A program made the translations under genes and the position numbers. Shown piece by piece: positions 51,749 through 61,155 of a DNA stretch of 64,000 nucleotides. Positions within the stretch are counted from its first letter, which is position 1, and each line of letters begins with the position of its first letter. The notes below the pieces were generated by a model. That model had not been told where the DNA came from, ran no database searches, and was given only the letters and a program-made list of their open reading frames with translations. The stretch lies in contig NZ_JANFAK020000018.1 in assembly GCF_024721315.2 (NCBI RefSeq), positions 16,681-80,680 of the forward strand. Direction: 5' to 3'. The stretch comes from Streptomyces sp. Isolate_45 (lineage in GTDB: Bacteria; Actinomycetota; Actinomycetes; Streptomycetales; Streptomycetaceae).

Positions 51749-54250
51749 ATGAAGAGCGATCCCGCGCTTCCCGGCGACGGCTCCGCTCCCGAGGTCCTGG
51801 CCCTGGCCAGGATCGTGGCGAGACTGCGGGCCGAGGCGGAGGGCACGGAAGCGGTCGCCTCCACGGCGGCCGTGCTGGAGCGGGCCAAGGGCGTGCTCAT
51901 GGCGCAGGCCGGCGTGACGGCCGACGCGGCGTACGCCCTGCTGCTGCGGCGCGCGAAACAGCGCGGACGGACCCTGATGGAGGAGTGCTGGATCACCCTC
52001 GGCGGCCTGCGCACCCGCCCGGAGCCCCCCGCCGAACCACCCGGAGCAGCCGGCGGGGGAGGGCCCGGGGCGGGGCCGGACCCGTCACCGTTCGACTCGG
52101 GACGCTACCTCGCCGGACCGGGACGCACCGCCGGACCGGGACGCACCGCCGGGGAACGGCGTCCCCTGCTCGCCCGGCTCGCCGAGGGGCTGGCCGGGGT
52201 GCACGGCGCCGACGAGGTCGCGGAGCTGCTGGTGACGGTACTGGGCGACGCCGAGGACATCGCCGCGGTGATGATCTACACCGCGGCCCCCGCCGGAGGC
52301 CTGGAACTGGCCGGAGCCGCCGGAATCAGCACGGCCCTGGCCGAGCAGTGGCGGCACGTCCCACCGCTGAGCGGGGTCGCCGCCATGGTCGCCCTCGCGG
52401 GCCGGGAACCGGTCTGGCTGGAGGACCCGGAGCGCGACGCCCTGCGCTACCGGCTCATCGGCGACCCGCCCGAGCGCTGGCAGTCCCGTGCCTGGGTGCC
52501 GGTGTTCGCGGAGGGCCCCGCGACCGCGGCCGTCGGCTTCTTCCGGACGCGCCGGGCCCCCTTCACCCCCGACACCCGGCTCCTGCTGCGGCGGGCGGCC
52601 CGGATGTGCGCGGGCCCGCTGCGCGACCTGCGGCGGCCGGGCACCGCCGACCCGCTGGGAGAGGCGGACGTGGCCGCCGCGCAGAGGATCCTCGACGCGC
52701 TCTCCGGCGCGGCGATCCTCCTCACCCCGCTGCGCTCCGGGACGGGCGAGGTCGAGGACTACCGGATCGACGCGGCCGCCCCCGCGTCGGTGGACGTGGC
52801 CGGTCGCCGCGGCAAGGAGCTCGTGGGCCGCAGCGTCCTGGAGACGTACCCCACGGTCGCGGGCACCGACCTGTGGGAGGGGTACCTGGACACGCTGACC
52901 ACGGGAACCGACTACTACGGCCCGTCCTTCACCTACCGAGAGGTGACCGCCGGGCTGCCGCGCGAATCCTCGTACGCGGTACGGGCGACCCGGTTGGGCG
53001 GCCGGCTGGTCGTGTCCTGGATCCGCCTCGACACCAGCGACCGCGAGGCCCGCAGGCTGGCCGACATGCAGCGGTTGGGGAACCTCGGCTGGGCGGACTG
53101 GGACCTCGTCACGAACGTCATCAACTGGTCCGACCAGGTCTACGTCATCTTCGGCCGCGATCCCGCCGCGGGGCCGATGCCCCTGGAGGAACTCCCCCTG
53201 CACCTCGTGCCGGAGGACCTGCCGCGCCTCGGCGGCGCCGTACGCCGGCTGCTGGGCGAGGGCCGGGCCGTCGACCAGCACTTCCGCATCGACACCGCCG
53301 ACGGGATCCGTCACCTGCGGATCGTCGCCGAGGTCGGCACCGACGAGGCCGGTACGCCCGTCGAGGTGCACGGATTCTTCCAGGACCTCTCGGCGCAGCG
53401 GGACGCCGAACTCGCCCTGCGCGAGAGCGAACGCGCCGTTCTGGTCCAGCGCGGCATGCTCCAGGCCGAACGGATCCTCGCCGCCCGGCTCCAGCACGCG
53501 CTGCTGCCCCTGCAGGAACAGTCCCTCGAACTGGCCGGGCTGTGCGTCGACGTCGCCTACCTGCCCTCCGACACCGGTGTGAACGTCGGCGGCGACTGGT
53601 ACAGCGCCATCGGACTCCCCGACGACAGTGCCCTCTTCGTCCTCGGGGACGTCGCCGGCCACGGCCTGGACGCCGTCGGAACGATGGCCCAGCTGAGGTT
53701 CACCGCCAAGGGCATGATCGTCACCGGGTCGGAGCTGCCAGACGCGCTGAGCCGGCTCAACAGCCTCCTCCTCCACACGTCCACCGACACCCACGGGGCC
53801 ACCGCCACCATGATCATGGGGCGCTACCGGCCCTGGGACCGCCGACTGACCTGGGTGCGGGCCGGGCACCTGCCCCCGTTGCTGATCCGCGACGGCGAAG
53901 CCTCCTTCCTGCCCCAGCCCGTGGGCGCCCTCCTGGGCGCCGACTTCGGCTCGGCCTACGAGCAGAGCACCCTCGACCTGCGGCCCGACGACCACCTCCT
54001 GCTCTACACCGACGGGCTCGTCGAGGAACCGGGGGAGGACATCGACATCGGCCTGGCACGGCTCGCCCGAACCGCCCGCCGGCTCGTCGGCGAGGGGCAC
54101 GGAGCGAGCCTGGCGCGCGGTCTGGCCGCGTTGCGTCCGGGGCACCGGGACGACATCTGCGTCATGGACATCCACGTCCCCGCCGTGGAGGACCCGGAGG
54201 ACCCCTGCGGCGACGACGAGGACCCGCATGCGCCGGCCCCCTGCGGGTAG
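51749..54250 (+). CDS. ANTAR-GAF-PAS-PP2C protein phosphatase (SpoIIE type)
   Basis: The 833-residue signalling protein has several domains in order. An ANTAR-like helix bundle (about residues 15-85: AAVLERAKGVLMAQAGVTADAAYALLLRRAKQRG) is followed by a Gly/Pro linker with a short tandem GPGRTA repeat (about 122-133). Then come a GAF domain (about 140-295), a PAS-like region (about 305-420), a PAS/PAC domain (about 425-545) and a C-terminal PP2C-SIG phosphatase. The phosphatase metal Asp residues are in NVGGDWYSAI and LGDVAGHGLDA, with LLYTDGLVE further on. Such phosphatases act on anti-anti-sigma factors. The ANTAR fusion would add RNA binding. ATG start, domain-consistent. Confidence 0.88.
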   Translation: MKSDPALPGDGSAPEVLALARIVARLRAEAEGTEAVASTAAVLERAKGVLMAQAGVTADAAYALLLRRAKQRGRTLMEECWITLGGLRTRPEPPAEPPGAAGGGGPGAGPDPSPFDSGRYLAGPGRTAGPGRTAGERRPLLARLAEGLAGVHGADEVAELLVTVLGDAEDIAAVMIYTAAPAGGLELAGAAGISTALAEQWRHVPPLSGVAAMVALAGREPVWLEDPERDALRYRLIGDPPERWQSRAWVPVFAEGPATAAVGFFRTRRAPFTPDTRLLLRRAARMCAGPLRDLRRPGTADPLGEADVAAAQRILDALSGAAILLTPLRSGTGEVEDYRIDAAAPASVDVAGRRGKELVGRSVLETYPTVAGTDLWEGYLDTLTTGTDYYGPSFTYREVTAGLPRESSYAVRATRLGGRLVVSWIRLDTSDREARRLADMQRLGNLGWADWDLVTNVINWSDQVYVIFGRDPAAGPMPLEELPLHLVPEDLPRLGGAVRRLLGEGRAVDQHFRIDTADGIRHLRIVAEVGTDEAGTPVEVHGFFQDLSAQRDAELALRESERAVLVQRGMLQAERILAARLQHALLPLQEQSLELAGLCVDVAYLPSDTGVNVGGDWYSAIGLPDDSALFVLGDVAGHGLDAVGTMAQLRFTAKGMIVTGSELPDALSRLNSLLLHTSTDTHGATATMIMGRYRPWDRRLTWVRAGHLPPLLIRDGEASFLPQPVGALLGADFGSAYEQSTLDLRPDDHLLLYTDGLVEEPGEDIDIGLARLARTARRLVGEGHGASLARGLAALRPGHRDDICVMDIHVPAVEDPEDPCGDDEDPHAPAPCG

Positions 54251-54281
54251 GCGGCCCCCGACTCTCAGCGATGGAGGAGCC

Positions 54282-54770
54282 ATGAGAAGAGCCGCCCCCG
54301 ACGACGGCCGTACCGAAAGTCCCGCGGAGCGCGCGGACCGGCAGTGGGAGGAGCTGGTCCAGGAGATACGGGTGGCCCAGACGGGCGTCCAGATCCTGTT
54401 CGGCTTCCTGCTGACCGTGGTCTTCACCCCGCACTTCCAGGGCCTGCCGCAGACCGACAAGACGCTCTACATCGTCACCGTCGTCCTCGGTTCCCTCGCG
54501 ACCGGAGCCCTCATAGCGCCGGTCGTCTTCCACCGCATCGTCACGGGCCGCCACATGAAGCCGCAGGCGGTCGCGTGGGCCTCCCGCCTCTGCGCCGTCG
54601 GGCTCGCGCTCCTGTTCGCGACGCTGGTGGCCGCGCTCTTCCTGATCCTGCGGGTCGCCACCCACGACGCCTTCGTACCCTGGCTGGTGGGCGGAGTGGT
54701 CGCCTGGTACCTGCTGTGCTGGTTCGTCCTCCCCATGTGGGCGCGCCTCCACCACACCAAGGACGACTGA
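54282..54770 (+). CDS. DUF6328 family membrane protein
   Basis: The 162-residue protein has a charged N-terminus (DDGRTESPAERADRQWEELVQEIRVAQTGVQILFGFLLTV) and four hydrophobic helices, matching DUF6328. The ATG has GGAGGAGCC immediately upstream and follows the phosphatase by 31 bp in the same direction, so co-transcription is likely. The function is unknown. Confidence 0.87.
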   Translation: MRRAAPDDGRTESPAERADRQWEELVQEIRVAQTGVQILFGFLLTVVFTPHFQGLPQTDKTLYIVTVVLGSLATGALIAPVVFHRIVTGRHMKPQAVAWASRLCAVGLALLFATLVAALFLILRVATHDAFVPWLVGGVVAWYLLCWFVLPMWARLHHTKDD

Positions 54771-54784
54771 CCGCCCCAGGCGGG

Positions 54785-55396
54785 TCAGGGACCGCCCTGC
54801 GGCCGGGGGACCGCGAGCCCCGCGACGTGGTCGGTGATCATGTCGAGGATCTCCTTGGTCGCCGCCCCGTCGCCGAGGACGAGCACGTTGAGGGTCAGCC
54901 CGTCGGTCATGGCGGCCAGGTAGCGGGCCAACACCGGCTCCGGTACCAGCAGCTCCAGGTCCATGCTGTCGCGCAGCTGCCCGATGAGTTCCTCGTACGT
55001 GGCGCAGTACAGCTCGTACTGCCGGCGCGCCAGGTGCTCGAACCCCGGCTGGCGCAGGGCGTACTGGGTGAGCTCGTAGGTGAGCATGTGCTCGCCGGGC
55101 TGTTCGGACACGTGGTCCCAATAGGCCTGGAAGCCCGCCCGGACCGTCTCGCGCAGGGTGGACCGCGGCCGGATCGCCTCCTTCACCACGCTCACGTAGT
55201 GCGCGCTGATCGCTTCGATCACCGATTCCAGCAGCTCCTGCTTGGAGTCGAAGCAGTAGTGGAAGACGCTCAGCGACACCCCCGCCTCCGCCGCGATGGA
55301 CCGGGTCGTGGTCCGGGCGACGCCGTCCCGGGTCATCGCGCGGATCGCCGCCTCGGTCAGTTGGCGGCGCCGGTCGGCCGAGGGCATCCGGGCCAT
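54785..55396 (-). CDS. TetR-family regulator
   Basis: 203 residues; HTH at about 10-55 (RRRQLTEAAIRAMTRDG ... RSIAAEAGVSLSVFHYCFDSKQELL) and a helical ligand domain. The ATG is preceded by AAGGGAACCACC. It lies upstream of, and in the same direction as reading away from, the secreted amidohydrolase gene; its target is not evident. A small GC hairpin separates it from the convergent DUF6328 gene. Confidence 0.9.
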   Translation of the reverse strand: MARMPSADRRRQLTEAAIRAMTRDGVARTTTRSIAAEAGVSLSVFHYCFDSKQELLESVIEAISAHYVSVVKEAIRPRSTLRETVRAGFQAYWDHVSEQPGEHMLTYELTQYALRQPGFEHLARRQYELYCATYEELIGQLRDSMDLELLVPEPVLARYLAAMTDGLTLNVLVLGDGAATKEILDMITDHVAGLAVPRPQGGP

Positions 55397-55483
55397 GGTG
55401 GTTCCCTTCGTTTCGTTCGCAGGACGCGCGGGCCGGCCGGAGGGGATCCGGCCGGCCCGTGTCCTGGTCGGTGCGCCGCGCCG

Positions 55484-57550
55484 TCAGCTGCTGTAGACGC
55501 CGAGCTCACGCACGGAGTAGCCCCACTGGGTCCCGCGTTGGAGTCCCTGGACGCGGACGTGGCGGGCCGCCACACCTGAGAAGCGGGCCGTGTCCAGGCC
55601 GCCGTCACCGGCGTTCGTCGACCAGACCTGCTGCCAGTTCGTCCCGTCCGTGGAGACCTCGATGCGGTACGCCTTCCCGTACGCGCGCTCCCAGTCGAGG
55701 GTGACGCGGCCGACCCGGCCGGTGGAGCCGAGGTCGACGCGCAGCCACTGGTCGTCGTTCCACTCGCTCGCCCAGCGGGTGCCCGTGTTGCCGTCCACGG
55801 CCTGGCCCGCCGAGTAGTTCACGAACGGGTTCCACCACTCCGCCGTCGAGGCCCCGGCGGCGGAGCCGGCCGCGAGGTTCACCCCGGCCTTGTGCTTCTC
55901 GGAGTTGCCCCAGGTGGTCAGGTAGGACTCGGCGCCCTTGAACAGGTCGTCCACCACGTCCTGGCCGCCGACGATGCGGACGTCCTCGATCCAGTCGGGG
56001 ACCAGGCCGTAGTGCGCGGCGCCGTCCGTGTTCAGGTCCCAGGTCCGCTGCCCGGTGGTCTGCTTGTCGATGACGGAGCCGCCGTCGGTGCTGCGGAACG
56101 GATAGCGCACGGGGTTGGGCGTGTCAGCGCCCCGCGGGCCCGGCCAGCCGCCGACGCCGTTCATGTCGGTGCCGTACCCGTAACCGACGCCGTACTTGTC
56201 GCGCAGCGCCTTCGTCCGGTCGGCCTCGGCGCTGAACGCCTCGGAGCCACTCATGTACTGGGCCACGAACCCGCCGAGCTTGTAGACCCGCTCCGTCCAG
56301 TCGAGGTCCATCCAACTGTGCGAGGAGATCACTCCGGAGTACGACTCGGACTCCAGGACGTCGAAGGCCCGGCCCGCGGCCTTGACGCTCATGTGGTCGA
56401 TCTCCAGCATCATCTTGCGTTTCATCATGCCGCGCAGCGCGTATTCGCCGAGATCCGTGAGCCCGCGCGTATTGCACTGCGCGTCGGCCGCGTACGAGGG
56501 GACGGCGACGCCCGCGGGGAGTTCCTTCTGCGCGGCGGGAGCCGCCGCCAGCCCGATGGGGTTGTCGTGCTGGGGGCCGGCGCACTTCTCCGTCTGCCAG
56601 AAGGTGCCGGTGGACAGGAACTGGCCCACGTTGATCGCCGTGCCGAGGGCACCCTGGTCGAAGCGGACCCCGCACAGCGCGTTGTCGAACTTGTGGCACA
56701 GGAACATGCTGCGCACGCCGAGTCGGTGCAACTCGTCCAGGCCGCGGTCGATGTCCTCCTTGCTGCACTGGGCGATGTCCAGGACCTGCTTGCAGCCGAA
56801 CGGCTCGGAGGTCTCCACGCCCAGGACCACGGCGAGTTTGCCCTGCTGGACGACCTCGCGGGCCTGCGCGGAGTCGGTGACGATGCGGAACCAGCCCTTG
56901 CCCGGGCCGCCGTACATCTTGTCGACGAAGGCCTGCATGTCGTAGGTCTTCTGCGCCTCCAGCCGGATGGCGGTCATCTCGTCGCAGCCGCGGTCCTTGA
57001 AGAAGTAGACCGAGCAGATCACGCCATTGGTGACGAGGTCGTTGACCAGCACCCGCTGGCCGCCGCGCCAGGCCCGCTCGACCCAGGCGTAGTAGTTCTG
57101 CTGGTGGGTGAGGGAGTCGTGGGCCGGCCAGTCCTTGAAGGTGGGCCAGCCGTTGGGGTCGTGCTTGCCGTCCCCGCCGTTGGTGATGTAGTCGAAGATC
57201 GCGAGGGAGCCGTCGGGGTAGTGCTCGGGACAGTCCTTGAGCGCGTCGGCGACCCCGAGGTCGGAGAACGGCTTGCCGCAGATGAGTCGGCCTCCGAAGC
57301 CCTCGTTGGACATCAGGTGGTCGTGGGCGTCGACGAAGCCGCGGACCTTGCCCTGCGCGTCGGTTCCCTTGAAGGGTTCGCCGGTGACGTTGATCTCGGA
57401 GTCGGGGGCGGGTCGGGCCGTCGGGTTCCACCAGCCGGCGTCGGCCGAGGAACTGGGCACGGGCCCGAGCACCATGGCCATGACGGCGAGGAGCAACGAC
57501 AGGACCGTGAGGGGGCTGCGCCTGCGGTGTGGCTGTCGGGTCAAGGTCAT
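55484..57550 (-). CDS. Secreted amidohydrolase/dipeptidase-like protein with discoidin domain
   Basis: 688 residues. Signal peptide in the first 37 residues (TVLSLLLAVMAMVLGPVPSSSADA). A TIM-barrel metal hydrolase-like domain (about residues 50-530) has FVDAHDHLMSNEGFGG, VLGVETSEPFGC, EIDHMSVKAAGRAFDVLE and VISSHSWMDL, recalling membrane dipeptidase (M19) metal sites. A C-terminal F5/8-type discoidin/CBM32 domain (about 560-688) has QAVDGNTGTRWASEWNDDQWLRVDLGS. It probably hydrolyses an extracellular substrate while bound to a polysaccharide. Start ATG at 57550; a GTG one codon earlier is possible, and the ribosome site is weak. Confidence 0.85.
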   Translation of the reverse strand: MTLTRQPHRRRSPLTVLSLLLAVMAMVLGPVPSSSADAGWWNPTARPAPDSEINVTGEPFKGTDAQGKVRGFVDAHDHLMSNEGFGGRLICGKPFSDLGVADALKDCPEHYPDGSLAIFDYITNGGDGKHDPNGWPTFKDWPAHDSLTHQQNYYAWVERAWRGGQRVLVNDLVTNGVICSVYFFKDRGCDEMTAIRLEAQKTYDMQAFVDKMYGGPGKGWFRIVTDSAQAREVVQQGKLAVVLGVETSEPFGCKQVLDIAQCSKEDIDRGLDELHRLGVRSMFLCHKFDNALCGVRFDQGALGTAINVGQFLSTGTFWQTEKCAGPQHDNPIGLAAAPAAQKELPAGVAVPSYAADAQCNTRGLTDLGEYALRGMMKRKMMLEIDHMSVKAAGRAFDVLESESYSGVISSHSWMDLDWTERVYKLGGFVAQYMSGSEAFSAEADRTKALRDKYGVGYGYGTDMNGVGGWPGPRGADTPNPVRYPFRSTDGGSVIDKQTTGQRTWDLNTDGAAHYGLVPDWIEDVRIVGGQDVVDDLFKGAESYLTTWGNSEKHKAGVNLAAGSAAGASTAEWWNPFVNYSAGQAVDGNTGTRWASEWNDDQWLRVDLGSTGRVGRVTLDWERAYGKAYRIEVSTDGTNWQQVWSTNAGDGGLDTARFSGVAARHVRVQGLQRGTQWGYSVRELGVYSS

Positions 57551-57758
57551 CACTCATGTCTTCGGTCGGCGGAGGAGCGCGGTCGGATCCCGGCATGAAT
57601 TGTCATGCCCTGCACAATCGGTGCGACGAGAATCGGTCCTGGTGCAAGCGGAGTCAAGGGTCCGGGACGGATGACCTGATGACCCGTCGGAAACGGTTCG
57701 GAAACGTCCGCCGCCGACCGGCGATGACCGCGCGGCGGCCCACCGGGGTTTCCCGCAC

Positions 57759-57783
57759 GCTCCGATCGGATGATGATCGGAGC
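57759..57783. promoter_or_regulatory. Inverted repeat upstream of the deaminase-like gene
   Basis: GCTCCGATC-GGATGAT-GATCGGAGC: exact 9-bp arms with a 7-bp spacer, ending 48 bp before the ATG. Position suits an operator; the regulator is unknown. Confidence 0.45.
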
Positions 57784-57831
57784 ATGGCCGGAAAGGCCGG
57801 CAGGGTGCCCGCCGGCTCCTAGCCTGCCCGC

Positions 57832-59943
57832 ATGCGCCCACTGCCGGGGCGGCGCCCGACCGCGTGCGCCCTCGTACTCGCCGTGATCCTCGCCCTGATC
57901 AGCGGGGCCACGGCGGCCCCCGCCGTGCCGTGCCCGGCGCCCGTGAGGGTGACGTACGCGAACCACCCCTTCAGCCGGGTCGCCCACGCGTTCCGCGAGA
58001 AGACGTTCACCCACACGCGCGGGCACGAGGGCCGCAACGTCGCCGTCGCCTTCGTCGACGTCACCGGCATCGAGGGCATCCGGCCGCGAGGGAAGGGCAC
58101 CGCCGTCCGGGACGTGAAGGAACTCGCGGCCGAGGACCCGGAGCTCCTCAAGGCCCTCGCCCCGCGACCCGGGGTCGAGCGCATCCTGATCGTCACCAAG
58201 TCGAACGACCCGGCGGACCTGAAGAAGCCCAAGGAGCAACGGCGCTGGGAGAAACCGCGCGACCACTCCGAGGTGCGGATCCTCGACTTCCTGACGAAGA
58301 ACGCCGTCCCGCACGACCGGATGCTGGCCCTCTACTCGGACCGCTCCCCGTGCCCCACCTGCGCACCCCGGATCCCGCCCTGCACCCCCGTCTTCTACGT
58401 CACCCGCAACGGCACGGAGCGGCGCGGGAAGGGCGAGCCGAGCGCGAGCGAGGACATGGGCCGCGCCCTCGACTCGATGCGCGGCGCGAAGAACGGCAGG
58501 CGGGAAGGGGCCGAGGAGCAGCGGGAGGAGGCGGGCAGGGGGGAGGCCGGGGCGGACGGCTCCGCGGCGCCCGCCGCGGCAGCCCCCCGCCTGCTCGCAG
58601 ACCCGGCCGCGGCGCCCCCGTGCCGCCCGGCGGCTCCGGCAGGCCAGGTCCTCGCCGCCCGCCGGTGCGATCCGCAGGCCCCCTCCGGCGGCTTCTACGA
58701 GGAACTCTCCAAGGCCCGCACCGAACAGGGCGGCATCGACTTCTCCACCCTGGAACTGCGCTACGTCTCCGACGGCGCCGCCGGCCGCGGACTCGCCTAC
58801 GCCTTCCGGGCCGACGCCGCGCCGGAGGACGCCCCGCCGCCCGAAACCCCCGACGCGGGCCTGCGCGAGGCCCAGGAGGCCTCCGACGCGTTCTTCGTCT
58901 GGCTGCGGCTGCCCCCGCACAAGCAGACCGTGAACCTCAGCCCCGTCGAACCCGACCGGATCATCGACCCCGGCCTCGGCCGCACCGATGCCGGGCGCAT
59001 CCTGTTGGAGGCCGACCTCGAACTCAAGAGGACCGTGGGCCGGCTCATCCACCCGGACTCCCGCCTCGGTCCCGCCTTCTGGGGGAGCCTGCGCGGCAGG
59101 TGCATCTCCTTCCGCCAGTGGATCGTGCCCGCCCCGGCCACCGTCCGCGACGACGGTGACGCGCTGCACATCCTCGACGCCCCGCTGTCGGTCCGCATGG
59201 AGACCGAGTACCTCGAAGGCCGCAACGCGGCCGACGTGACCTCCTCCTGCCGGGAGCAGTCACCCGAGATCGAGGCCCACAACGCGGACGTCTTCCGCAG
59301 GACGGTCCTGCCCGAACTGGCGCGGCAGGTGCGCACCGCGCCCGAGTACGCGTCCCTGCGCAGGATCTACCACAGCCGCGTCGCCGCCGAGTGGTACCGC
59401 CTGCGCGCCGCCCGCGGCCCCGCCCCCTTCGCCGACCTCGTGGACCGCGAGGACCTCACCCACCTCGCGGCGCGCCGGCCCCGGGACCCGAAGGACGTGT
59501 TCCGCCAGTACGTGGAGTCCTACACCCGGGGCGAGTTCGACGTGACGCGCAGCCGTGCGGCCACGGGCGGGACGTCCGACGTGCGCCACTACGTCTTCGG
59601 CGGCGTCGACTTCTCCAGAATCGCCTTCCGGCGGCTCGGCGCGGCCGACTTCCGGGGCCGCCACGGCGAACGGGCCGACACGGTCGCCACCGCCCTCGCG
59701 CACGCCACGGCCGACACCGACGGGGGCTCCGGGGTCTGGCTCGGCGGTACGACGCCCGGCGCCTACCGGCCCGTCCCGGTGCCGGGTTTCGGCCGGATCC
59801 TGCTGAACGGACTGCCCGGCGGCCCCGCGACCCTCGCCATGGCCGCGTTCCTCGTCCTGCTACTCAGCGCCCGCCCGATCCGCCCGGCGGACCACCGACC
59901 GCCACGTCGGCCTTCCCACCGACCATCCCGCCCCCGCCCCTGA
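57832..59943 (+). CDS. Secreted, membrane-tethered protein with a zinc deaminase-like domain
   Basis: 703 residues. Signal peptide 1-29 (ALVLAVILALISGATAAPA). Residues about 38-200 show the cytidine-deaminase-fold signature: H145-S-E147 followed by P173-C174-P-T-C177, with strands NVAVAFVDVTG and MLALYSD. This is the arrangement of nucleic-acid deaminase toxins (HxE...PCxxC). A low-complexity linker (200-280) and a large unknown domain with two GGxDFS motifs (GGIDFSTLELRYV, GGVDFSRIAFRRL) follow. Near the end is a hydrophobic helix (ATLAMAAFLVLLLSA) and an Arg/Pro-rich tail. There is no ribosome site; a -10-like TAGCCT lies 7 bp before the ATG. Confidence 0.75.
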   Translation: MRPLPGRRPTACALVLAVILALISGATAAPAVPCPAPVRVTYANHPFSRVAHAFREKTFTHTRGHEGRNVAVAFVDVTGIEGIRPRGKGTAVRDVKELAAEDPELLKALAPRPGVERILIVTKSNDPADLKKPKEQRRWEKPRDHSEVRILDFLTKNAVPHDRMLALYSDRSPCPTCAPRIPPCTPVFYVTRNGTERRGKGEPSASEDMGRALDSMRGAKNGRREGAEEQREEAGRGEAGADGSAAPAAAAPRLLADPAAAPPCRPAAPAGQVLAARRCDPQAPSGGFYEELSKARTEQGGIDFSTLELRYVSDGAAGRGLAYAFRADAAPEDAPPPETPDAGLREAQEASDAFFVWLRLPPHKQTVNLSPVEPDRIIDPGLGRTDAGRILLEADLELKRTVGRLIHPDSRLGPAFWGSLRGRCISFRQWIVPAPATVRDDGDALHILDAPLSVRMETEYLEGRNAADVTSSCREQSPEIEAHNADVFRRTVLPELARQVRTAPEYASLRRIYHSRVAAEWYRLRAARGPAPFADLVDREDLTHLAARRPRDPKDVFRQYVESYTRGEFDVTRSRAATGGTSDVRHYVFGGVDFSRIAFRRLGAADFRGRHGERADTVATALAHATADTDGGSGVWLGGTTPGAYRPVPVPGFGRILLNGLPGGPATLAMAAFLVLLLSARPIRPADHRPPRRPSHRPSRPRP

Positions 59944-59956
59944 AAGGCCGCCGCCC

Positions 59957-61081
59957 GTGCACCGGTTCCCCCTGCCCGACCATCCGCTCAAGACCAACCG
60001 GCTCCTGCTGAACGTGACGGCCGCCCTGGTCACCGTGCCCTTCCTCGGAGCCCTGCTCTTCATCGGCTTCCTCGCGGGCGGCATCGTGCTGGCCGTCATC
60101 CTGATCGGCTTCGGGACGTGGGGCTTCCGCCGGCGCAAGGCGGAGCTGCGGGGACTGGAAGTCCAGCGCGCCGAGGCCGTCCTGGCCCACGCCGAGCTGC
60201 TGGAGCGGCGCGAGCGGTACGCCCGCGAGAACGGTCACTCCTACCAGGAGACCTGCGCGGAATCCGCCCTCGGCTTCGGCCGGATCGAGCAGCGGATCCC
60301 CGAGGACCGCAAGGAATGGGAGGGCGGCGCGACGATGGGGGAGCGGGTCAAGGAGGCCCCGCACCTGGAGAAGCTGGTGGGCGTCGCCCGCCACGCCGGT
60401 GAGCTGGTCGCGGAGGGCGTCGTACGGATGCGGCGGGAGGGTCTGGACGTCACCGTGTTCGACCTGGAGGTCATCGACCACCACGACCTCGAAGGCCTCG
60501 TCACCTGCATGAAGCCGGCGGTCGCGCTGGAGGTCTCCAAGGACTACATGACGGTCTGGTCGGTGGAACTGCCCCACGCGCTGCCCTACGTGTCCTCCGC
60601 GTACGCCTGGGACGGCAGGCGCGGGCCGTTGGAGGCCTACGTCGAGGGGGAGGAGCGCCTGGAGCGCCGTACCGAGAACAAGGAACTCGCCGACTTCCTG
60701 CTGAGCCTCCCGGCCGTGCGCTTCGACGCCCTCTCCGACACCCCCCACCCGTGGTTCATCGACGGCAACAGGCTGATGGCCTGCGAGAGGGGGAACGAGG
60801 GCGTCGACCCGCGGACGCTGGAGGACACCGCGGCGCGCCTCGCCCGGCTCGCCGCCGGCCTGCCGTGGACGGCGCTGCGGCGGTTCACGCTCACGGACCC
60901 GCGGGACGAGCGGCGTGCCTCCAGGATCCGTTGGACGCAGCGCTGGTACGGGAGCCCGGCCGGATCCCCGTCGGCCCGCGTCCTGTGGGAGGAACGCCGG
61001 ATCACCCACGCGGGACTGCGGGCCTTCATGCCGGCCGACGACATCGACCAGGGGCTGTCGCCGGCCGCCGCGAGGACGTGA
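59957..61081 (+). CDS. Membrane protein of unknown function, partner of the deaminase-like gene
   Basis: The 374-residue product has two hydrophobic helices near the N-terminus (about residues 17-55) and a large soluble part starting with a charged helix (RRRKAELRGLEVQRAEAVLAHAELLERRERY). It continues with VTVFDLEVIDHHDLEGLVTCMKPAVALEVS and WFIDGNRLMACERG. No family is recognised. GTG start only 13 bp after the deaminase-like gene with GAAAGG upstream, so the two are one operon. An immunity or accessory role is possible but only by position. Confidence 0.7.
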   Translation: MHRFPLPDHPLKTNRLLLNVTAALVTVPFLGALLFIGFLAGGIVLAVILIGFGTWGFRRRKAELRGLEVQRAEAVLAHAELLERRERYARENGHSYQETCAESALGFGRIEQRIPEDRKEWEGGATMGERVKEAPHLEKLVGVARHAGELVAEGVVRMRREGLDVTVFDLEVIDHHDLEGLVTCMKPAVALEVSKDYMTVWSVELPHALPYVSSAYAWDGRRGPLEAYVEGEERLERRTENKELADFLLSLPAVRFDALSDTPHPWFIDGNRLMACERGNEGVDPRTLEDTAARLARLAAGLPWTALRRFTLTDPRDERRASRIRWTQRWYGSPAGSPSARVLWEERRITHAGLRAFMPADDIDQGLSPAAART

Positions 61082-61155
61082 CGTCTGCGCGGCGGCGCGG
61101 CACCCGGCCGACCCCGGGGCCACGGGCGGGACCGGCAGGAATGTGAGCCCGTGCC

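Noticed and set aside
48886..52014. 1042-codon minus-strand frame
   Set aside because: Antisense to the aldehyde dehydrogenase and YbdK genes, whose motifs are intact; no domains in the frame.
52085..54460. 791-codon minus-strand frame
   Set aside because: Reverse-frame shadow of the ANTAR-PP2C phosphatase gene.
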